From Rhizobium sp. NLR16a (GTDB taxonomy: Bacteria > Pseudomonadota > Alphaproteobacteria > Rhizobiales > Rhizobiaceae): a stretch of DNA of 64,000 bases. The DNA is taken from assembly GCF_017948245.1 (NCBI RefSeq), contig NZ_CP072867.1, positions 248,001-312,000 on the forward strand, read 5' to 3'. Under the pieces are notes generated by a model. The model had not been told where the DNA came from, did not search any database, and was given only the letters and a program-made list of their open reading frames with translations. Below are positions 26,648 through 34,431 of this stretch, one piece after another; within the stretch, counting starts at the first letter, position 1, and every line of letters begins with the position of its first letter. Made by a program: the position numbers and the translations under genes.

Positions 26648-28244
26648 TCCAAACCCTTCGATCAATTAAACCATTGCGGCCGAACCCCTTCGAAACCAGC
26701 GAGACCCGCACGCCACACACGCGCTCGACATCGGCAATGAACTGTCGAGCCGCGTCGTTCAATTCTTCGAAAGTCAAGGCCGATACGTTTTCGGCGCCGA
26801 GATAGTCGACAAACGTAAGAGCGATGTCGCTTGCGCCGTTCCAATATGCGGATCGTCTAATTTGCTCCCAGTCGAATTCCGCTATTCTTCGAGATTTTCC
26901 TGAAACGCTACCAATCTCGGTTTTGCTTATTGCTTCAATAGGGAGACCTGAACGCTGCGAGATTTCATCGAATGTTACTGTGATCCCCATGGGACCCGAG
27001 GGACCTCCAACGCGAATCGGATATGTCCTGGCCACTACGACGACTTTCCTCAGTTTTGTGAAAGGTATTCCCGCATCGGACAGGCAGCCAACCGCCGATG
27101 TCTCTCGAGATGTGACATGTGGGTAGGAACCATGATGTATGCTGAGATCTGTACCTTGGGTACCCTCGAGCATAACCTTTTTGCCTGACGTCAGAGCTAT
27201 TTCTATCTTCTCGCGAACGTTCCCAAGATATTTTTCAAGTTCAGGAATGTCTTGAGCCAATCTGACTTTCGGCATCCAACCCAAGTCACAGCCGCGACCT
27301 AAAATTTTTCGAGCAGATGCAGCTCCTACCCCCTGCTTTGTAGAGGAAATGCCATCGAGGAGCCTTTCCTCAAAGGCAATGTCTCCTTCCTCGATGATCA
27401 TCGCTTGCCTATCAATGGTGAACCCCGCCTCCTTGAGCCAAGGATGATCATCCAATTCTCGGCTAAGTGTAGCTAGAGAGATCGTTGACCCTGCAGCAAT
27501 GTAAATCTCCGCCGCCTGGTTTGACCCCGTACCGGATGGGAGTTGCCGATATGTATATTTAGGCTCATGGACTTTGTGTCCCGCGTTCGGCCCGCCGACG
27601 CGAACTAGGACATCGTATTCTTTTGCCAGCAAAGCGCAGATATTACCCTTGCCCTCACTGCCCCACTGTCCCCCTACAAAAAGATCGACGTAAGCTCTCG
27701 GAGCGGTCACTGAAAGTCGGCCGGCGGTCGCAAAGGTCACGCATGATCGTACATCCGATTTCTCTGTTGAAACGACAACATCCGCAATCTCCGCAAGGCG
27801 ATCAATATCAGCCTCGACAGCATCGGTTTTCGCTTCCTGATAGGTGGGCAATTCTTCTAAGTGTGTCGGCCGAAGCTTAAATCTCTCCTCAAGCACCTCT
27901 GGAGGAGCCGTCAAATGGATGTGATGAACATTTTCCCTTCCGAAACGTTCCCTCAAAAGTTCCACCTGTGCCGGTATGCGTGCACTATCGAGTAGGAGGA
28001 AATCTTTATTGGTATTAGCGCTAACTTCATCGACAGCGTCTGAAACCCAAGCTCCACCTGTCTCTCGATCCAGTTCAGCGCCGGCGACTTGAAGCGGTCC
28101 GCGCTCATTCGGAACTTGCTTAACCTTGATAATATATTTTTGAGTGGAAACTTTTTCGCAGGGGTAGCGGCGCATCAGCTCATCTGAAAATGCTGTTTTT
28201 CCCACGGCGATGGGACCTGAAAGGACGACAATCTGCTTCAACAC
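26640..28244 (-). CDS. P-loop nucleotide kinase fused to PurZ-like adenylosuccinate synthetase
   Basis: 534 residues. The N-terminal 165 residues form a P-loop kinase domain (Walker A GPIAVGKT, 10-17; LLLDSARIP; VHHIHLTAPPEVLEERF), most like dNMP or dephospho-CoA kinases. Residues about 185-534 are adenylosuccinate synthetase: GGQWGSEGKG (191-200), NAGH (220-223), EGTQGTDLSIHHGSYPHVTS (360-379). Against E. coli PurA the catalytic Asp13 position is Ser196, while the catalytic His is kept (H223). The GTP-binding KxD reads FVD (478-480). These changes point to PurZ-like rather than housekeeping activity. Start is GTG 28244 or TTG 28241 (AGGAG 4 or 7 bases upstream). DUF7002 overlaps its end. Confidence 0.85.
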   Translation of the reverse strand: MLKQIVVLSGPIAVGKTAFSDELMRRYPCEKVSTQKYIIKVKQVPNERGPLQVAGAELDRETGGAWVSDAVDEVSANTNKDFLLLDSARIPAQVELLRERFGRENVHHIHLTAPPEVLEERFKLRPTHLEELPTYQEAKTDAVEADIDRLAEIADVVVSTEKSDVRSCVTFATAGRLSVTAPRAYVDLFVGGQWGSEGKGNICALLAKEYDVLVRVGGPNAGHKVHEPKYTYRQLPSGTGSNQAAEIYIAAGSTISLATLSRELDDHPWLKEAGFTIDRQAMIIEEGDIAFEERLLDGISSTKQGVGAASARKILGRGCDLGWMPKVRLAQDIPELEKYLGNVREKIEIALTSGKKVMLEGTQGTDLSIHHGSYPHVTSRETSAVGCLSDAGIPFTKLRKVVVVARTYPIRVGGPSGPMGITVTFDEISQRSGLPIEAISKTEIGSVSGKSRRIAEFDWEQIRRSAYWNGASDIALTFVDYLGAENVSALTFEELNDAARQFIADVERVCGVRVSLVSKGFGRNGLIDRRVWND

Positions 28245-28320
28245 TTGCTCCTGCCAAACGTGTGTATCAGAATCACCTATAAGTAGCAGTATTGAACCGA
28301 TTCGCTCAAGAAAGATAACG

Positions 28321-28872
28321 ATGAACGCTCAAGTCGCTATAAAGATAAAATCTGGTCCGAGCATCATGCTTGCTAGCGGAGTCTGGTTTGATCTACTAGA
28401 CCCTTGGGGCAGCGAGTTTACCATAAGTGACATAGCGCAAGGATTGTCGAACATCTGTCGGTATGCCGGACAATGCAAAAGCTTTTACTCTGTAGCAGAG
28501 CATTCAATCCACGTCGCTGATACCGTCGAGGAATACAAACTTGAAGCTCTCCTACACGATGCAGCTGAAGCTTTTCTCGGCGACATTACTAGACCGTTGA
28601 AGCAGCTCCTTCCCCAATACAAAGAAATCGAAGCTTCGGTGGAAGATGCTATTTTGCAGCGCTTTGGTTTGGATGCGAAAGCGAAGGCAACCGTTAAAGC
28701 GGCTGACCTAAGTGTCTTGGCTGCCGAGCAAGCACAATTGATGCCCGCGGGTGCCGACTTCTGGGCTAATTCATCCGGAGTGGAGAGAGCGGCAATCCAA
28801 GTTGAATTCCTCTCACCGATTACTGCTCGTAATCGGTTTCTGTCCAGATTTGCCGAATTGCAAGCGAACTGA
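28321..28872 (+). CDS. HD-domain nucleotide phosphohydrolase (YfbR/DatZ-like)
   Basis: 183 residues. HD metal ligands: H61 (SVAEHSIHVAD), H79-D80 (ALLHDAAEAFLGD) and D129 (KAADLSVLA). The segment DIAQGLSNICRYAGQ before YSVAEHS is typical of a small phosphohydrolase family shared by bacteria and phages, acting on dNMPs or dNTPs. It is divergent from the kinase-PurZ gene with 76 bases between starts, so they likely share control. In phage Z-DNA pathways an HD enzyme (DatZ) removes dATP; a similar role is possible here but unproven. Confidence 0.82.
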   Translation: MNAQVAIKIKSGPSIMLASGVWFDLLDPWGSEFTISDIAQGLSNICRYAGQCKSFYSVAEHSIHVADTVEEYKLEALLHDAAEAFLGDITRPLKQLLPQYKEIEASVEDAILQRFGLDAKAKATVKAADLSVLAAEQAQLMPAGADFWANSSGVERAAIQVEFLSPITARNRFLSRFAELQAN

Positions 28873-29059
28873 TTCAAGTTCACCGCTACTTTCGAAGAAG
28901 CTGATCATGGTGAGGTAGGCCGTGCGAAGTTCGCGGGTGGTAGGTGAATAGTTTCTGTTTCGCCTTCTTTGCCGCCTTTGGAGCGTGCTTCGTCGTTTAA
29001 TTATCCGCTGAGTTGCAAAATTAATTGAAATCGTTCTCTAAATTTCTAATACTAAGTCA

Positions 29060-29067
29060 GGGGGGGG
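29060..29067 (+). repeat. Run of eight G at the kwaA ribosome site
   Basis: Eight consecutive G end four bases before the kwaA ATG (29071) and form the only Shine-Dalgarno-like sequence. Slippage here would change spacing and translation. Confidence 0.75.
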
Positions 29068-29070
29068 CGC

Positions 29071-29649
29071 ATGAACGGTGAAAAATTAGAAGAAGGTCTC
29101 GGTCTCGTCCGCTTTATCTTAGTATGGTCCAGCCTTAGCCCCGTCTTCCTTCTATGGGCGGTTCGCGGCGTAGATGCAATCGGCGACCGAATCTGGATTC
29201 CCGTCTGTTTGGCGCTTTTTGTTCTTCCAACGTTCCTTCTCTGCATTTTTCTAAAAATTTCTATGTACTATCATAATCTTAAGACGATAACGGTGGTGAC
29301 ATCTAAGGATCAGAGGGAGCATCTTTTAACTTATTTATTTGCAATGCTGATACCGCTGTTTGATGCAAACCTAGATGAGCGTCGAGACATAGCATCTATA
29401 TTCATCGCTTTTATTTTTGTTGCGTTCTTATTCTGGCACATGCGCCTACACTACATGAACCTTATTTTCGCGATTGCTGGCTACCGAATTTATACGGTTG
29501 AGGTGAAGCTGAGCGCCGGCTCTGGAGTGGCGGATCAGCTGGCGACCTATGCAGTCATCTCACGAAGGCACTATTTGCCTGAACAGTCGCCTTTATCGGG
29601 ATATCGCTTGGGTGGAAATGTCTTGGTAGACGAGAAAAACGATGATTGA
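29071..29649 (+). CDS. kwaA: KwaA-like membrane component of a Kiwa defence system
   Basis: 192 residues with four predicted membrane helices (FILVWSSLSPVFLLWAVRG; WIPVCLALFVLPTFLLCIFL; LLTYLFAMLIPLF; IFIAFIFVAFLFWHM) and a short soluble C-terminus. Overlaps the following kwaB-like gene by 8 bases (ATGATTGA). Kiwa KwaA is a membrane sensor of phage infection that works with the KwaB effector. I assign it from topology, size and its partner; the sequence alone would be a weak match. Confidence 0.72.
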   Translation: MNGEKLEEGLGLVRFILVWSSLSPVFLLWAVRGVDAIGDRIWIPVCLALFVLPTFLLCIFLKISMYYHNLKTITVVTSKDQREHLLTYLFAMLIPLFDANLDERRDIASIFIAFIFVAFLFWHMRLHYMNLIFAIAGYRIYTVEVKLSAGSGVADQLATYAVISRRHYLPEQSPLSGYRLGGNVLVDEKNDD

Positions 29650-30550
29650 CCAAGAGTTCAGTATCGAAAGCGTCGCGTCGGTGAACCTGGGCGTAAGCTT
29701 GAAAGACGGACGACGCTACTTTGTACCTTCCGATGGCGGCACAAAAGATGCGCTCGTGGACATTCTCAACGATACGGCTAACTCCTTCAGCGACATCGCA
29801 ACGCCTTGGGAGATGTATGATCTTTCCGAAGATTATGGAAGCAAACGCAAGATATATAGTCCACGAAACAGTGAATACATGACAGCCCTGTCCGAAGTCT
29901 TTGAAGCGGGCGTCATGCCGGATTTGACAAACATTCATCAGCATGTGTCTGATATTGAGTTTTACTTCGGAGAATTCACTGACACCCAGGGCAGAAAAGC
30001 TGTTGGCATACGCAAGGCAACACAGCTCAAGGGAACGCTTTCCGCCCGTCATCGGCTGGTCAGGCTGGTAAACGACACGGTCGTAATGATCGATGAGGAG
30101 ACACTTAAACTTGACACGCAATTTGACGTGATCGTCACCGCCGCCAATGTTTTCATTCTTCATCCACGCAATGTCGAGCTTGTAGCGAGAATTTCTGAAA
30201 GAGTAGCGGCGACCGCCGCAGCAAAACTCCAGATAATACATAATACGCTTGCGTTCTTGGATATGTCGCGCATTGCCACCGCGATAGCCAAACACCCGCA
30301 AATGGCAAGACATGCCGCCTCGATTGCAGCCAATCCAGGCCTTGGAAATTTTCAAAAGGCTAAAATCGAAGAAATCGCAAACCTCCATGGGGTTGTTTTC
30401 AAGACCCTCCCTGACGGTCGCCTTCAGTGCCGCGTGCAGGACCATGCCAAATTACTCGAGATTTTGGATGCACGACGGTATCATCTCGACCTAGCTGGTA
30501 ACGGTGGAGATCCGTACAGGGCGACAGCACGGCAGAAAGTTTCGGCTTAG
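29642..30550 (+). CDS. kwaB: KwaB-like DUF4868 effector of a Kiwa defence system
   Basis: 302 residues, close to the roughly 315 of E. coli KwaB. The DUF4868 core is seen in LVRLVNDTVVMIDEETLKLD followed by TQFDVIVTAANVFILHPRNVE, and the C-terminal helix-rich part includes KTLPDGRLQCRVQDHAKLLE. KwaB is reported to bind DNA and block late phage replication. Translationally coupled to kwaA. It ends the AT-rich island; the next gene, on the minus strand, is host-like in composition. Confidence 0.75.
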   Translation: MIDQEFSIESVASVNLGVSLKDGRRYFVPSDGGTKDALVDILNDTANSFSDIATPWEMYDLSEDYGSKRKIYSPRNSEYMTALSEVFEAGVMPDLTNIHQHVSDIEFYFGEFTDTQGRKAVGIRKATQLKGTLSARHRLVRLVNDTVVMIDEETLKLDTQFDVIVTAANVFILHPRNVELVARISERVAATAAAKLQIIHNTLAFLDMSRIATAIAKHPQMARHAASIAANPGLGNFQKAKIEEIANLHGVVFKTLPDGRLQCRVQDHAKLLEILDARRYHLDLAGNGGDPYRATARQKVSA

Positions 30551-30651
30551 AGACCGATTAGATCGTCGCTGCTTAGTTCTCGTCTCGATCATGAAACTGA
30601 GCGAAGAAATCGCGTCAGTAGACACCGTCCGCGATACTCCGTTCCACCTCC

Positions 30652-31461
30652 TCATCCCACCGCCCCAAAATCCGCCGCCAGCACCGCATCCTTCAGCGCC
30701 CGCGAATACGCATGCTGCGGATTGTCCAACACCGCCCGCGCCCGCCCCCGCTCAACAATCTCACCCTTGCGCATAATGATAATATTGTCACTGACATAAT
30801 AAGCCGTCGCCAGATCATGCGTGATATAGATGATCGAAAGGCCGAGTTCGTTTTTCAGCCGCCCGAACAGGTTGACGATCGCCATGCGCAGCGATGCGTC
30901 GACCATCGAGACCGGTTCGTCGGCCACCAGCAGGCGCGGCTCAGGGATCAGCGCCCGGGCGATGGCGACGCGCTGCAGCTGGCCGCCGGAGAGTTCGTGG
31001 GGGAAGCGGCCCTTCACCTCTTCCAGCGTCAGGCCGACGTGGTGGAGGGCGGTATCGGCCATCTTTTCCACCTCCCGTCGGTCCGGCCGCTCACCGGAGG
31101 CGGAGAAATTGCGGGCGGTCTCGAAGAGGTAGCGGTCCACCCGCTTCAGCGGGTTGAAGGCTTCGAAGGGGTTCTGCAGCACCGGCTGCACCTCCTTCAT
31201 GAAGGCCTTGCGTTCGGCCCGGCTGTGGATGGCGACGGTCTTGCCGGCAAATTGCAGCTCGCCCTCGGTCGGTTCCGTCTGGCCGAGGATCATCGCCGCC
31301 ACCGTCGATTTGCCCGAGCCGGATTCGCCGACGATCGAGAGGATCTCCGGCTCGTCGCCGATTTCGAAGCTGACGTCCTTGACGGCGGTGATCAGCCGCC
31401 GGCCGAGCATGCCGCCCTGGCGGTAGATTTTCGTCACATGCGAGAGGCTAAGCAGAGTCAA
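30652..31461 (-). CDS. Oligosaccharide/peptide ABC ATPase (OppF type)
   Basis: 269 residues. Walker A GESGSGKS, signature LSGGQLQRVAIARAL, Walker B LLVADEPVSMVD and His-loop IIYITHDLATAYYV. Start TTG 31461 is chosen because GGGGGA stands 6 bases upstream and the previous stop lies at 31458-31460; a GTG at 31488 is inside that gene. It powers the importer of the operon running from 36336 down to here. Confidence 0.88.
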   Translation of the reverse strand: MTLLSLSHVTKIYRQGGMLGRRLITAVKDVSFEIGDEPEILSIVGESGSGKSTVAAMILGQTEPTEGELQFAGKTVAIHSRAERKAFMKEVQPVLQNPFEAFNPLKRVDRYLFETARNFSASGERPDRREVEKMADTALHHVGLTLEEVKGRFPHELSGGQLQRVAIARALIPEPRLLVADEPVSMVDASLRMAIVNLFGRLKNELGLSIIYITHDLATAYYVSDNIIIMRKGEIVERGRARAVLDNPQHAYSRALKDAVLAADFGAVG

Positions 31462-32447
31462 ACATGATCCCCCGTAACCGCAAAACACGCCACCCGCCGC
31501 TCTGGCGCGACGGTGACCAAGGGCGGAACCTTCTGTGAGCAGATCTCCATGCGCTTCGGGCAGCGCGGGTGAAAGCGGCAGCCTTCCGGCGGCATGGCAA
31601 GGTTCGGCGGCCGCCCCTCCAGCGAGGGCCGGGTGGTGGGGTCGCCGATCTTCGGCAGGCTGCCGACGAGGTGCTGCGTATAGGGGTGCAGCGGCGCGCT
31701 GAAGAGCTTCGCCGTCGGCGCCTCCTCGACCAGCCGGCCGGCATAGACGATGCCGATGCGGTCGGAGACCGTCGCATGCACGCCCATATCATGGGTGACG
31801 AACAGGAAGGAGGAACCCATCTCGCGCTGGATGTCGCGGATCATCGACAAGACGTCGCGCTGCACGATGACGTCGAGCGCCGTTGTCGGCTCGTCGGCGA
31901 TGATGAATTCCGGCGTCAGGATGGTGGCGAGCGCAATCGTCATGCGCTGGCGCATGCCGCCGGAGAGTTCGTGCGGATAAGCGTCGAGCAGCTGCGGGTC
32001 GAGCTTCAGCCGCTGCAGGTGGTTGGCGACCTTCTCGAAAAACACCGGCTTGCTCACCTTCATGTGGCGGAAGGCGAAATCGGTGAAGGAATGGCGGATC
32101 CGGCGCACCGGATTGAGCACATTCATCGAGCCCTGCATGATATAGGAGAGATGCTTCCAGCGCAGCGCCACGCGCTCCTCCGGCGTCATCGCATAGAGAT
32201 CCTGGGTGCCGCCGCCGAAATGGAATTTGACGCAGCCGGAGACCACCCGGAGCGGTGGCCGGATGGCGCCGGCAATGGTCTTGATCAGCGTCGTCTTGCC
32301 GCTGCTCGATTCACCGGCGACGCCATAGACCTCGCCGCGGCGGATCGTCAGGCTGATGTCGTCGACGGCCCGCACCTCGCGATCGACGCCATAGAGGAAG
32401 GCGCGGTAATAGGCTTTCAAGTTGTCGATTTCGACGAGATTCTCCAT
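31458..32447 (-). CDS. Oligosaccharide/peptide ABC ATPase (OppD type)
   Basis: 329 residues. Walker A is GESSSGKT, signature LSGGMRQRMTIALATI, Walker B FIIADEPTTALDVI. The C-terminal oligopeptide/nickel extension contains the Cys-rich region CRFHPRCPKRMEICSQK, expected to bind an iron-sulfur or metal site in this family. It pairs with the OppF-type ATPase. Confidence 0.9.
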   Translation of the reverse strand: MENLVEIDNLKAYYRAFLYGVDREVRAVDDISLTIRRGEVYGVAGESSSGKTTLIKTIAGAIRPPLRVVSGCVKFHFGGGTQDLYAMTPEERVALRWKHLSYIMQGSMNVLNPVRRIRHSFTDFAFRHMKVSKPVFFEKVANHLQRLKLDPQLLDAYPHELSGGMRQRMTIALATILTPEFIIADEPTTALDVIVQRDVLSMIRDIQREMGSSFLFVTHDMGVHATVSDRIGIVYAGRLVEEAPTAKLFSAPLHPYTQHLVGSLPKIGDPTTRPSLEGRPPNLAMPPEGCRFHPRCPKRMEICSQKVPPLVTVAPERRVACFAVTGDHV

Positions 32448-32448
32448 G

Positions 32449-33306
32449 CTAACTTCCCATCCGGTTCAGCCGGCTGCGCGGATCATTGTATTCGTTCATC
32501 GACATGGAGAGCAGGAAGAGCGCCAGGAAGAGAATGACGATGACGGCGACGGGGGCGGCCACCCACCACCAGATGCCCGAAATCAGGGCCGAATGCGCAT
32601 TGGCCCAGTAGATCATCATGCCCATGGTCGGCGTCTCGATATCGGTGAAGCCGAGGACCGAAAGGGTGATCTCCATGCCGATCGACCAGATCATGTTGTT
32701 CATCGTCGTGGCGAAGACGATCGGCAGCACATAGGGCAGGTGCTCCTCGACCAGGATCTTGCGCATCGTCATGCCGGAATAAACGCTCTGGGTGGTGAAG
32801 GGCCGGCTCTTCAGGCCGAGCGCCACCGAGCGGATCAGCCGCGCGTCATAGGACCAGCCGAGCGAGGCCATGATGACGATCAGCGCCACCCAGGTCATGT
32901 TGTCCTTCAGCACGAAGTAGAAAAGGATCAGCAGCGGAAACTGCGGGATCACCATGACGCTGTCGTTGATCGCCATCAGCACCCGGTCGACAGCGCCGCC
33001 GGCGTAACCGGCGACCAGCCCGACCACGAGCGAGATGATGCGCGAGAGAAAGGCGACGCCGATGCCGAAATAGAGCGTGTTGCGAAGGCCGATCGTCAGC
33101 TGCCAGAAAACGTCCTGGCCGCGCGATGTGGTGCCGAGCCAATATTCGCCGTCCGGCGGCATGTCGGGCGGCAGGAGATAGATGTCGGTCGCGCCATAGG
33201 GCGAGAAATACGACAGGATGACGAGGCCGACGATGACGGCAAAGAGAAGCAGGCCGCAGAGGAATTCCATATTCTGGCGGGCGAGGTCGCGGATGATGGT
33301 AAACAT
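32449..33306 (-). CDS. ABC permease (DppC/OppC type)
   Basis: 285 residues with six membrane helices. LGTTSRGQDVFWQLTIGLRN is the characteristic OppC-family periplasmic motif. The cytoplasmic loop VALGLKSRPFTTQSVYSGMT corresponds to the EAA region. It ends 2 bases before the OppD-type gene start. Confidence 0.9.
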   Translation of the reverse strand: MFTIIRDLARQNMEFLCGLLLFAVIVGLVILSYFSPYGATDIYLLPPDMPPDGEYWLGTTSRGQDVFWQLTIGLRNTLYFGIGVAFLSRIISLVVGLVAGYAGGAVDRVLMAINDSVMVIPQFPLLILFYFVLKDNMTWVALIVIMASLGWSYDARLIRSVALGLKSRPFTTQSVYSGMTMRKILVEEHLPYVLPIVFATTMNNMIWSIGMEITLSVLGFTDIETPTMGMMIYWANAHSALISGIWWWVAAPVAVIVILFLALFLLSMSMNEYNDPRSRLNRMGS

Positions 33307-33309
33307 GGC

Positions 33310-34314
33310 CTATTCCACCTTGATGCGCGGGTCGATCAGCGGGCTCAGCACGTCGATGATGAAGACGGCGGCGGCGACGCCGACGATCGACAGCGCGCTG
33401 AGGCCGAGCACCAGGCTGTAATCGCCGGCATGCACCGCTTCGATCAAGAGATTGCCGATGCCGGGATAACCGAAGACGATTTCGGTGATGACGGTGCCGT
33501 TGAAGATCGCGCCGAGCGACATGGCAAGCCCGGTGAATTGCGGCACCATGGCGTTGCGGGCGATGTAGGAGCGCAGGATCTTGCCCTTCGGCACGCCGCC
33601 GAGCTCGGCAAAGACGACATAGTCGTCGGTGATGATGTTGGAAACCAGCGCCCGCATGCCGATCAGCCAGCTGCCGGCGCCGACCAGGATCAGCGACAAG
33701 GCCGGCAGGATCGAGTGTTTGAGGATATCGATGACGAGAGCAAAGGAGAGGTCCAGATTGGCGTTCATCTCATAGCCGCCATTGATCGGCAGCACCGGCC
33801 AGATGAAGCCGAAGACGATGAGCAGCACGAAGGCGAGGATATAATAGGGGATGGGCAGCATCGCGATGAAGACGAGGCTGACGGCCTTCAGCACCATGTC
33901 CTTGCGATAATAGCCGGCAAGCGCGCCGATCGCATTGCCAAGCACGAAGGTGATCAGCGTCGAGACCGTCATCAGCCCGATCGTCCAGGGCAGCGAGCGC
34001 AGGATGATGGTGGAGACGGGGGTCGGAAAGGCCGAGAGCGAGGGGCCGAGATCGCCGGTCGCCAGCCGAAGCCAGAAATGCAGATATTGCTCCCAGATCG
34101 AGCCCTGCATGCCGTAGAGCTCACGCAGCGACTGGCGCATCAGCTCGATCGCATTGGGATCGGACTGACCCATCTGGGTGATGGCGCCTATGCTTTCTTC
34201 GACCGGATCGATCGGGGTCAGGTGGGTGACGAAGAAGGTGATCGTCACGCCGAGAAAGACGACGAGCAGAAACTGACCAAACCGCTTCAGCACAAAGATC
34301 AGATAGGGCGTCAT
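33310..34314 (-). CDS. ABC permease (DppB/OppB type)
   Basis: 334 residues starting MTPYLIFVLKRFGQFLLVVF at 34314; the longer reading to 34377 lacks support. The first helix is followed by the OppB-type periplasmic domain (LTPIDPVEESIGAITQMGQS) and further helices with the GYPGIGNLLIEAVHAGDY C-terminal motif. Confidence 0.9.
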   Translation of the reverse strand: MTPYLIFVLKRFGQFLLVVFLGVTITFFVTHLTPIDPVEESIGAITQMGQSDPNAIELMRQSLRELYGMQGSIWEQYLHFWLRLATGDLGPSLSAFPTPVSTIILRSLPWTIGLMTVSTLITFVLGNAIGALAGYYRKDMVLKAVSLVFIAMLPIPYYILAFVLLIVFGFIWPVLPINGGYEMNANLDLSFALVIDILKHSILPALSLILVGAGSWLIGMRALVSNIITDDYVVFAELGGVPKGKILRSYIARNAMVPQFTGLAMSLGAIFNGTVITEIVFGYPGIGNLLIEAVHAGDYSLVLGLSALSIVGVAAAVFIIDVLSPLIDPRIKVE

Positions 34315-34395
34315 AAGGCGGAAGTTCCTCTCTGGTTCCTTTCTTGAAAGGATCGACGAGCATGGCAACCGAGGCACATGCCCGCCGATAAGGGG

Positions 34396-34421
34396 GCCGG
34401 CGCGGTGGCTTACGCGCCGGC
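34396..34421 (-). promoter_or_regulatory. Stem-loop between binding-protein and permease genes
   Basis: GCCGGCGCG (34396-34404) pairs perfectly with CGCGCCGGC (34413-34421) around an 8-base loop, just after the solute-binding gene stop at 34432. No T-run follows. Such stem-loops usually protect the abundant binding-protein transcript and cut read-through to the permeases. Confidence 0.65.
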
Positions 34422-34431
34422 GTTGGGAGGG

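Noticed and set aside
26640..28244. Housekeeping PurA
   Set aside because: The N-terminal kinase fusion, Ser in place of the catalytic Asp, the lost KxD Lys and the island context argue against it.
24579..28872. A complete phage-type 2-aminoadenine genome pathway or prophage
   Set aside because: No MazZ, Z-specific polymerase, phage structural, integrase or lysis genes are visible.
32422..34347. 641-codon open frame on the plus strand
   Set aside because: Antisense to two ABC permease genes; composition is a run of Asp/His/Arg typical of antisense reading.
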